Assembly: GCF_026723765.1 (NCBI RefSeq)
Contig: NZ_CP113524.1
Span: 3,705,001 to 3,769,000, forward strand
Direction: 5' to 3'
Origin: Lacrimispora xylanolytica
GTDB taxonomy: Bacteria; Bacillota; Clostridia; Lachnospirales; Lachnospiraceae
Length of the DNA: 64,000 bases
Shown piece by piece: positions 51,158 to 59,400 of this stretch (position 1 is the stretch's first letter; the number at the start of each line of letters is the position of its first letter). Below the pieces are notes generated by a model. That model had not been told where the DNA came from and did no database searches. It worked only from the letters and a program-made list of their open reading frames with translations. Position numbers and translations under genes: made by a program.

Positions 51158-52831
51158 ATGAAAAAACATTATGAAAAAATTCTATGGGACTGTGACCTTT
51201 GGGTCTCTCAGGTAATCCATTTTCAGGTTACAGACCCTTCCAGTGAATTCTATGGAGGATTCAGAGACCATGACGGTCTGGTAGAGCCTAAATATGCCAT
51301 CTTCCAGGTTACAAATATGACTGCAAGCTTCTTAAACAGCCAGAGCCGTTATTATGGAAGCAAGGACATCTATAGCAGAATTACCATTGCCCTGGATTAC
51401 ATAAAAAGAGGTCAGAGAGAAAATGGATTTTTTGACCTCATTAACTGCAACTTTTATTCCGGAGCGGATACTGCTTTCTGCCTGGACGGGCTTTTGCCTG
51501 CATATTTGTATGTAAAGCGGTTATTAGAAAATGAAATAGAAAGTCCGGTTCAAATGGATTTACTGGTTCCTTTGAAAGATACGATGGAAGCCATTTTGAT
51601 TAAGGGCGGAAAGGCAATGATTGGAAGTGGATTTCATACTCCTAACCACCGCTGGGCCATTGCTTCTGTTCTTCAAATGCTTACTTCCATCACTGGGGAT
51701 GAATCCTTTCAAAAAGGCGCGGAAGTATTTATGGTGGAATTTTGCGACTGTAATGAGGATGGAGAATATGCGGAACGTTCTGCTGGGGGATACAATTTAG
51801 TAAACAATAACGCTATGATTATGCTGGCTCTTGCAACGGGTGATGATTCCTATTATGTGCCTGTAAAGCGGAATCTCAATATGATGCTTACATACATAGA
51901 GCCGGATCAGAGTATCTTTACCAACAACTCTACAAGACAGGATCGGGGGGTGAAAGTTTATCCCGTTGGATATTATCTAGAATACCTTTATATGGGTATT
52001 ATATTTGAAAATGAGACCTTTTTAAAGGCTGCCTGCTCTATTATGAATATTGCGGAAGAGAAGCAAATTAGCATGGAGGGTTTTCTTATTCATTTCATGC
52101 TCATGCCAAAGCTGTTAGAGTTTGAATATGAAACTTGCGGGCTTTTAACAGACTATTGCCGATATTATAAGGATTCTGGTATCGTTCGATTGCGCAGAGG
52201 AGGTTATTCTGCTTCTATATTAAATGGCAGTCCTACCTTTCTGTTCTTCCAGCATGGGGATTTTTCTGTGAGCATGAAAATTGGGGCGGGCTTTTGTGAG
52301 CATCGGTATTTTACTGCTCAGAGCATTACCAGTGTTTCTGAAACGGGAGGCTTTCAGTTAAAAGAGACGAAAACTGGCTGGTATTATCTTCCCTTTGATG
52401 AGCCACAGGATACTACGGATTGGTGGAAAATGGACCATACGAAACGAGATAAACTTTATGGCCCGGATATGATTTTTGATATTGTAATAGAAGAAGCTGA
52501 AAATGGGATTGATGTGAAGATAAAAACAGAGGGAATCGACCGGGCGCCTCTACGGGTTGAATTGGCCTTTGATGGTGGGTGTCGGTTGGAATCTGAGCAT
52601 TTTATTGCTGAAGGGGTTAAGGGCGGGGGTATGGTAGCCAAGGCTGGCACTGTGACCGCTACAAAGGGGAAATATGCCATTACGGCTGGTCCTGGGTTTG
52701 GGGAACATAATTATGTGGCTGGGAAGTTTGGAAGCCAGAATCGCTCCAGTGAGTGCTTTACTGTTTATTTTACGGATTTTACCTGCTTTGAGCATACTAT
52801 TTCCCTTAGGGCGGTTCCGGCGGCTTATTGA
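51158..52831 (+). CDS. Uncharacterised 557-aa protein, possible alpha/alpha-toroid enzyme
   Basis: A soluble protein without signal peptide. The first two thirds are helical with repeated aromatic and Gly-rich turns (IALDYIKRGQRENGFFD, GFHTPNHRWAIASVL, YAERSAGGYNLVNNNAM), the last third is beta-rich. This layout resembles heparinase II/III-like and other (alpha/alpha) toroid polysaccharide enzymes followed by a beta-sandwich; His and Tyr in the conserved-looking stretches could be catalytic. The start at 51158 has GGAG five bases upstream. Single gene; substrate unknown. Confidence 0.6.
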   Translation: MKKHYEKILWDCDLWVSQVIHFQVTDPSSEFYGGFRDHDGLVEPKYAIFQVTNMTASFLNSQSRYYGSKDIYSRITIALDYIKRGQRENGFFDLINCNFYSGADTAFCLDGLLPAYLYVKRLLENEIESPVQMDLLVPLKDTMEAILIKGGKAMIGSGFHTPNHRWAIASVLQMLTSITGDESFQKGAEVFMVEFCDCNEDGEYAERSAGGYNLVNNNAMIMLALATGDDSYYVPVKRNLNMMLTYIEPDQSIFTNNSTRQDRGVKVYPVGYYLEYLYMGIIFENETFLKAACSIMNIAEEKQISMEGFLIHFMLMPKLLEFEYETCGLLTDYCRYYKDSGIVRLRRGGYSASILNGSPTFLFFQHGDFSVSMKIGAGFCEHRYFTAQSITSVSETGGFQLKETKTGWYYLPFDEPQDTTDWWKMDHTKRDKLYGPDMIFDIVIEEAENGIDVKIKTEGIDRAPLRVELAFDGGCRLESEHFIAEGVKGGGMVAKAGTVTATKGKYAITAGPGFGEHNYVAGKFGSQNRSSECFTVYFTDFTCFEHTISLRAVPAAY

Positions 52832-53014
52832 GATGTGATTCGGAAAAAACAGAGAATGTACCTAACTATTATAACACAGCTGAAAAAGTCAACCATAGCA
52901 ATAATTATGGACATGTTAAAAGAAGTTGCCACTCTCATGACTATACATCAGCTATGAAAGCGGCAACTCCACCGTTTAACTTACTGTTAGTATACCCGTG
53001 AACTATTTACACGG
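52832..53014. other. Non-coding sequence left of the IS-bracketed segment
   Basis: No gene is seen. It contains GTTGCC/GGCAAC arms (52925-52966) and, at 52996-53016, CCCGTG-N9-CACGGG, a six-bp hairpin at the junction with the IS remnant. Confidence 0.5.
52962..53012 (+). repeat. Direct repeat, left copy (about 50 bp)
   Basis: The stretch from GGCAACTC to AACTATTTACAC matches 56066-56114 apart from a few substitutions and a two-base gap, in the same orientation. Each copy directly touches an IS256-type end. Confidence 0.75.
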
Positions 53015-53107
53015 GGGAATCCCAAAGTTTATGTAAACCTTCAAACTGATGTAAAATAAAATTACTCAGTCTGGAGGTTTTATTTTATAGCAGAAAGAAG
53101 AAGGGAT
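53015..53107 (+). mobile_element. Truncated IS256-family end with first transposase codons
   Basis: About 93 bases nearly identical to the reverse complement of the right end of the IS at 54560-56064, through the leader and into the first seven transposase codons. ATG has become ATA, and after the Arg-rich start (AERRRD) a TAA follows. It is oriented inversely to the larger copy. Confidence 0.85.
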
Positions 53108-53220
53108 TAATGCTGTTATACAGCAATTTTATGAAGTAATATAACGAAACCATCTCGCATATAATCGAATATCCATAAATTCTTCCAAATCTACAAGTTA
53201 TGGCTATAGATTCCAATTTT

Positions 53221-53460
53221 CTTTCAAGAATTAGAAGTGTTGCAAATTTTAGCCTGAGGGGCATGAAGTATTAACAGGAATTGTAGATACGGGAATAGAT
53301 TACAGATATTTTATTTAACTGGATAAATATCCACTGTTACAGACAATAATTATGTTAACAACAATATATATCTTTATGCAAGCCGATGATATATCAGTAC
53401 ACTCGTTGTAAAGCCTGAATTTCAACACCAGGTGTGAATGTAATTGGACCAACCTTAAAA
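53221..53460 (+). pseudogene. Decayed, internally deleted Csp-like subtilase
   Basis: Fragments of an S8 peptidase can be read across frames. ANFSLRG, then after a shift EVLTGIVDTGIDYR (53265-53306, catalytic Asp region); then, after a large deletion, NNNIYLYASR, a stop, YISTLVVKPEF (to 53422), and after another shift TPGVNVIGPTLK (53425-53460). These correspond in order to the intact homologue at 48798 (VGVVDTGIDYR and SGRGYTRLGIVKPDIGAPG). The His and Ser regions are gone. Confidence 0.75.
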
Positions 53461-53490
53461 TTGATTATTAATATAGGAGATGTTGTAGAA

Positions 53491-54354
53491 ATGATAAATG
53501 GGAATTATAAAATTTATTTAATAACCATGGATAAAAGTGATCAATTTTGGGAGGTTATGGATAATGGTGCTAGAGAAATGGCTTCTATGTTAGGTGTTGC
53601 ATATGAATGGGACGCCCCCTTAACAAGAGATATATATAAACAAATTCAAATATTTAATAATGCCGTAGTAGCGGGAGCCGATGCAATATTGCTAGCAGCA
53701 AGTGATCCTTTAAAGATTTCAAGCGCAGTTGAAGAAGCGAAAGCATTGGGTGTAAAAATCATTTATGTTGATGCACCAGCGTTTGAAGAAGCAGTCACAA
53801 CTTTAGCTACAGATAATTATACAGCTGGTAAGATAGCTGGAGAAAATATGTTTTACGAATTAGAGGAGTTTGGTCTCACAAATGGTTCAATAGGAATCAT
53901 TGGGGTAACTCCTGAAAATAGAACGACTGTAAATCGGGAAATAGGATTTCGCGATTATTTTAAGTTGTTTGTTAGATATCAAATATTAGAAACAATATAC
54001 ACGAATGGTGACCCAGAGTTAGCAAAACAAGCAACGGAAAAATATATAAGAGACAATCCCAATCTTGTTGGTATTTTTTCAACAAATGAGGGATCTACGT
54101 TAGGGATGGGGTACGCTTTGAGAGATAATGATATAAATATTATCGGTATCGGATTTGATATTACACCTGTAATTCAGGAAATGATAAGAGATAATACTAT
54201 AAAAGCTACATTGGTACAAAATCCATTTACAATGGGCTATTTGGGTATGGCTGAGGCAGTTGCTGCATTAAGGGGATTTGATACAGGTCCACAATTAATT
54301 AATACTGGAGTATCTGTAGTTAATATATATACACCAAGTCGAATATTATCATAA
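53491..54354 (+). CDS. Type-1 periplasmic-binding-fold protein lacking signal peptide
   Basis: A 287-residue protein of the RbsB-like sugar-binding group: YKIYLITMDKSDQFW, GADAILLAASDP, TLATDNYTAGKIAGENM, IFSTNEGSTLGMGYAL and the C-terminal ATLVQNPFTMGYLGMAEA. Normal family members start with a signal peptide and lipobox; here the reading frame upstream is remnant subtilase sequence instead. ATG 53491 has AGGAG eleven bases upstream. It is likely a truncated gene joined to the subtilase relic. AT-rich compared with the core genes. Confidence 0.65.
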   Translation: MINGNYKIYLITMDKSDQFWEVMDNGAREMASMLGVAYEWDAPLTRDIYKQIQIFNNAVVAGADAILLAASDPLKISSAVEEAKALGVKIIYVDAPAFEEAVTTLATDNYTAGKIAGENMFYELEEFGLTNGSIGIIGVTPENRTTVNREIGFRDYFKLFVRYQILETIYTNGDPELAKQATEKYIRDNPNLVGIFSTNEGSTLGMGYALRDNDINIIGIGFDITPVIQEMIRDNTIKATLVQNPFTMGYLGMAEAVAALRGFDTGPQLINTGVSVVNIYTPSRILS

Positions 54355-54559
54355 TTAACTATATTGAGAAATAAGGAAATTAAAATAACACCTGTAGAAA
54401 GAAATCATGTTATGAGTGATGAGATGTAAAAAAAAATGAACGCAGCGGTACCGGTATTGAGATTTGATACTCAGCCCATTGATTCTGTTTTATCCAGAAC
54501 GATTGAATGAATATCTATAAAGGAAAACCGGTCTGACAGTTTGTCATAACTGTCTGGGG
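54355..54559. other. Non-coding stretch before the IS256 element
   Basis: No gene. Contains GACAGTT-N6-AACTGTC (54535-54554), a hairpin next to the left IS end. Confidence 0.5.
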
Positions 54560-56064
54560 GAGACCGTTTCAAAGTCCGTGTAAACTCCAAAAACTGATAT
54601 AAAATATTGATTGTTATTTATGGGCAAGGCCATTTTTCATTGGTTCTTGCCCATGCTTGTATTATAAAACTGTTTTTGGGGTTGTCAAGTAAAACTCCCC
54701 TTTGGCAGTCTTAATACCTTGCTCTTTAATTTTTAAGATAACCTTTCTTCAAAGAAAATCTCCAACTGGGAATGGATCTGACCCCAATCCTGACGGTGGC
54801 CCGTCCATTTTTTGGTGATATCCATAGTTGCCAGGTATAGCATTTTTAGCAGGCTGTCATCTGTGGGAAATATCGTCTTACTTTTCGTGACCTTTCGGAG
54901 CTGCCGGTAAAAGCCCTCTATGGCATTTGTGGTGTAAATAATTCTACGTACAGCCTCAGGATATTTAAAATACGTGGATAGATTAGCCCAGTTATCCCGC
55001 CAGGACTTTGTTATTTTAGGGTATTTCCCGCCCCATTTGTCATCAAATAGATCTAGTTCACTTAGTGCGATATCTTCTGTAGGTGCAGCATACACACGTT
55101 TTAAATCTACCATAAGTGGCTTGATATCTTTGTAGGATACAAACTTCGTTGTGTTACGGATTTGATGAATAATGCACTGCTGAATTTCAGTTTTTGGAAA
55201 AACCTCCTCAATTGCCTGGGGAAAACCGGTCAGGCCATCCACACATGCAATCAGGATATCTCGGACTCCACGGTTTTTTAAACCGTTCATAATTGACAGC
55301 CAGAACTTCGCACTTTCGTTCTCGCCGACATACATTCCAAGAACATCTTTATGTCCACTCATATCTATGCCAATGGCGATATAGACAGCTTTTTTTTACG
55401 ATTCGGCCTTCGCTTCTGACATGAAAATGGATGGCATCCATGAATACTACGGCATAAATATCTTCCAGTGGGCGTTCTTGCCAGGGTCTGCCCCCTTGGG
55501 CACTCTTTTACAATAGGGAGTATTTTATCTGTAATGCGACTTATTGTACTGTCCGAGATATCTACTCCATAGAGATCCTGCATATGACTTTCAATATCTC
55601 CGGTGGTCATCCCTTTGGCATACATGGAGATGATTTTTTCTTCCATGTCCTGAGACAAGGTGTTTTGATACTTCTTGATAATCTTAGGTTCAATCCCCAT
55701 TTCGATCACGAGGAACGTCCAGCTCCATATCTCCATAGCTAGTATGTAATGTTTTTGAATTATAACCATTTCTGCTGTTATCTGTTTCTTTGTTGCGGAA
55801 GTCGTACTTGGTGTAACCCAGTTCCTCCTCCATTTCGCCATCCAGACTACCTTCCAGGATGACAGACATCATTTCTCTCATGAGACCATTGACATCTGTT
55901 CCATTCTTAACTGGATTTTCTTTCAGATATCCATTCATCATTTCACGTAGTGCCTGTCTTTCGGGAGACTCGTCCCTTCTTCTTTTTGCCATAAAATAAA
56001 ACCTCCAAACTGAGTAATTTTATTTTACATCAGTTTGAAGGTTTACACAAACTTTGGGATTCTC
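54560..56064 (-). mobile_element. IS256-family insertion sequence, about 1.5 kb, inactive
   Basis: Ends GAGA...CAAAGTCCGTGTAAAC (54560 onwards) and, reversed from 56064, GAGAATCCCAAAGTTTGTGT form imperfect inverted repeats. Eight-base flanks (GTCTGGGG and GGGCAACT) do not match, so no target duplication is seen. The transposase inside is broken. Confidence 0.8.
54733..55992 (-). pseudogene. IS256-family (mutator-type) transposase, frameshifted
   Basis: The gene would give about 415 residues but is split over three frames. Part 1 (MAKRRRDESPERQALREMMNG to LDVPRDRNG), part 2 (EPKIIKKYQNTLSQDMEEKI to DKILPIVKE), a short out-of-frame segment (ERPLEDIYAVVFMDAIHFHV), and part 3 (MSGHKDVLGMYVGENESAKF to the end, with CVDGLTGFPQAI and TTNAIEGFYRQLRKVTK). 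Shifts lie near 55695, 55490 and at a run of eight A near 55390. DDE residues are spread over the parts. Confidence 0.88.
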
Positions 56065-56065
56065 G

Positions 56066-56114
56066 GGCAACTCTATTGTTTAACTTACTGTTAGTAACCC
56101 CGAACTATTTACAC
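56066..56114 (+). repeat. Direct repeat, right copy (about 50 bp)
   Basis: Partner of 52962-53012, directly outside the right IS end and in the same orientation. Confidence 0.75.
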
Positions 56115-56174
56115 TAAAAATGTTGCGGAGACTTTAACCTTCACCAACTTGGATTTTTAGATATTATGTTTGAA

Positions 56175-56447
56175 TTATCCTAGATTTTCTTTTATCTGCC
56201 TAACCTTATCCATAATTTCTTTTTCACTGAAGTACATATTAGGGATTTTTAGTTCATCATCATCGTCAGAAAATCTTCCTGTCATTTCACACAATTCTCC
56301 AAACAAACGATTTTCCTCATTACTCAACTCATCATAGTTTACCTCTAAATCATAAATACGTGTAAATTCATCGCAAAATGTTTTAACGATATATGAACCC
56401 TTTACTAACCCATTTATTAAATACCAAAGACTTTCTTTTTCTGTCAT
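56175..56447 (-). CDS. Probable immunity protein for the Rhs toxin
   Basis: A 90-residue acidic, helical protein (MTEKESLWYLINGLVKGS, RFSDDDDELKIPNMYFSEKEIM) encoded 12 bases after the Rhs gene on the same strand. Small acidic proteins directly behind polymorphic toxins are normally their specific immunity partners. The gene is AT-rich compared with the Rhs body, as is the toxin tip. I do not recognise its family. Confidence 0.7.
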   Translation of the reverse strand: MTEKESLWYLINGLVKGSYIVKTFCDEFTRIYDLEVNYDELSNEENRLFGELCEMTGRFSDDDDELKIPNMYFSEKEIMDKVRQIKENLG

Positions 56448-56459
56448 CTTTATACACCC

Positions 56460-59400
56460 CTATTTTTTTATTTCTGGTAATTTTCCCATAGCCTTTCTTG
56501 CATATTCAAAGTGATAAACTTGATTAGTCGTTGAATCATACAGAACTTCTAAATTGTACAATTTACCATTTTTAGTGATTGTAGTATAGTACATTGTTGC
56601 ACTTGAGCCTCTTGGATCAGGAAATGCTTCTCCTTTTCGTATAGCGTCTTGTAGTGTTTGAATAGGTATTTGCCTCCCGCTTTCTCCCATATGTTCCAAT
56701 GCTTTTTTAGAGAAATTCAGTCCATCATCTAAATTAGAATATTGCCCCGCCCCCTTAGCAATTTTCATTTGTTGCGCTTGCAGTAATTGCCTGGTCTGCG
56801 TGAAACCTGTAGCACCAGCAGGAGCCACGGTTGCTACACCACCCCCAAGTCCTGATGCAACTGCACCAGTTGATGCCAGCGCACTACCAGTAGCTCCATA
56901 TGCAAGTGCCCCACCACCAGCTAGACCAGCTGTAGAGCCTACAGCAGCGCCTTTCAGAACTGCATTTAATGAAAATTCACCTTTCAGAGCTGAAATTACT
57001 CCATTTGAAAATCCTCCAGCTACTAAACCACCTACAACAGCGAGAACCAAAAATGGAACATGACCGGTAGGATCAGTATATAAAACAGGATTATTATGAC
57101 AATAAGTATACTTATTCAAACTTAGAGGATCTGTAATTTCCAGTTCGTTAGGCATTTTCCGGGTTGTCTTTTCTACGCTGTCCTCAGTAAGAAAACGACC
57201 GGTTTCAGATCTGTAACTTCTTGCTCGCAAATAGTAGGTTTTTGTATCTATGTCTAAATACTCCCCACAATAACGGAACGGATTCTCCTCCTCTTTATCT
57301 GGAGTTTTCTCAATTCCAAAAGCATCATACTCATACGAACCTTTACAAATTCCGCTTTGACTCCACAGTTGGGTTACATCCCCATGTTCATTAAATATAT
57401 AATAGTATACCACATTATCTTTTTCACAGGCAATCAGATTGATTCCTCTTAAATAGGTTTTAATCTGTTGGTTTTCAATCTGTTCCGCTACAATATTCGT
57501 TCCATCCCAGCAATACAAATTCGTTTTACTCTGGTTCTCAGTGAGTTTCCTAACTTCAGTGCTATGGCGCAGGCCATCTCCCCGGTACTGGTACGAAATT
57601 TCTTTCTCATCCTGATTTATTCTGGTTAGTTGGTTGAATCCATCATATTGTCTCCACTCATAAACTGACGGAGTCTCCCTTTGATAGGTCCCTGATAACC
57701 TGACATTTCCCGGATAATTCGGTGTTGGCGCTGTTTTTTCCCATATGCGGAAGACTTCATTCCCATTATCATCATAACGGTACTGATAAGTTTCGGTTAT
57801 TTTTCCCTGCTTTTTTATTTCCTTTACAAGCCTATTATTCAAACCATACTCATAACTGGTGACACTGACGAGCTCATCCTTTGTTCTTCCCTCCACCATT
57901 ACTTTCATACGGTTGGAGTAGGCATCATAGGTATAAAGAGTCCGCTTCCAGTCGGAATAATCTTCTTCTGTCAGACGACCTAGCCGATCATATTGATACG
58001 ATATGATTGTTGGGGTAGAACCAGCTTTATTAATCTTGCTTAGAATGTTCCCTGACACATCATAGGTGTATTCCCAAGAAGAAATTACGGTTCCCTGCCG
58101 TTTATTCTCCAATGATATTATCCTGTTTCCATCATTATATTTATAAATGGTTTCCATACCGGACTGGGGATAGCGGAGGGCTTTACGATTGCCTTTTTCA
58201 TCGTATTCGTACTCTGCCAGTATAGTCCCTGTTGCATTGTCTTTTCTTACCTGCTTTAAACGGGATAAGTCATCATATATGTAATACAGACTGACCTCCG
58301 GATTTGTTTTTCCTTTACAAACCAACTGAAAGGATTGACGGTTTCCATACATGTCATAAGTATAATCTTTTTCTGCATTTCCCGGATCTTCCTGTCGAGT
58401 GAGCTGGCCTTTATTATTGTAGTAATACTTCGTCTCCAGGAGGACGGTTTGTTTTCCTCCCCCTGACTCCCGACTGACTTCACTAATCCGCTTTCCGTTC
58501 TTACCATAGGCATACTCCCGCTCGCTTACTGTCATTCCATCAGGAGTTTTCTTTTGCACGTTTTCTCTTATCAGGCGTTCCAGAGCATCATGTTGATAAA
58601 CGGTGTGGTCCTTATTTCTGTCTATTTTTTTCTGCAGCCTTCCAGCTTTGTCATACTCATGGTATTCCGTATAGCCGCAGGAATCCGTCATTGCCGTGAC
58701 ATTTCCAAAGCGGTCATAGGCGTATGTTGTCACCTCACGCCCTTCACCTGATGGGGTATCTCCGGCTCTCCTCAAAATGACCTGATTCATTGCATCATAT
58801 CGGCAGGTGGTCCTAATCCAGTTGTTCGGACTAAGGAATTGATAGGTATCGGTTAAACGGTTCCTGGCATCATAAACGTACTGATTCTCCTGCCAGCCAT
58901 CTTTTTGAGCTTTCTTTTCCCATATTACATTCCCGTTTCCATCATAGTAATATTTTACAATGCTGCTACGCTGGTCAAACGGCGTGGTGATTTGAACCAA
59001 ACGTCCTGCCTTATCGTATTGAAATTCGGTTTTCTTTCCAGCCTCATCCCATTGGAATCGTTTATTGCCTAACGCATCATATTGAATGCTAGTAATTCGC
59101 TCCTGGCCGGAGTCAGTCCGTATGTGTTTTACTGGTCGGCCGGCATAATCGTACCCCCAACGTTCCGCTTTGTTCCCGGCATCAATTTTGAGGATATTGT
59201 TTCCTGCATTGTCATATTCGTAGGTAAATATTCTGTCTCCGGCTAAAGTTTCCTTCCGGATCCGATTTTTCTGGTCTTTATAACATACCGTCACCAGATC
59301 CGGAGCGGAGGCATCTCCTATGATTTTTTTCAGTTCACGATAGTACTTTCTGCCATCTGATAAATCGGTAAATACCTCATTGTATTCATACCTCTCCTCA

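Noticed and set aside
52837-52925. TTGACT and TATAAT on the minus strand near 52870-52900
   Set aside because: The spacing is only 13 bases and no gene follows in that direction, so it is not a convincing promoter.
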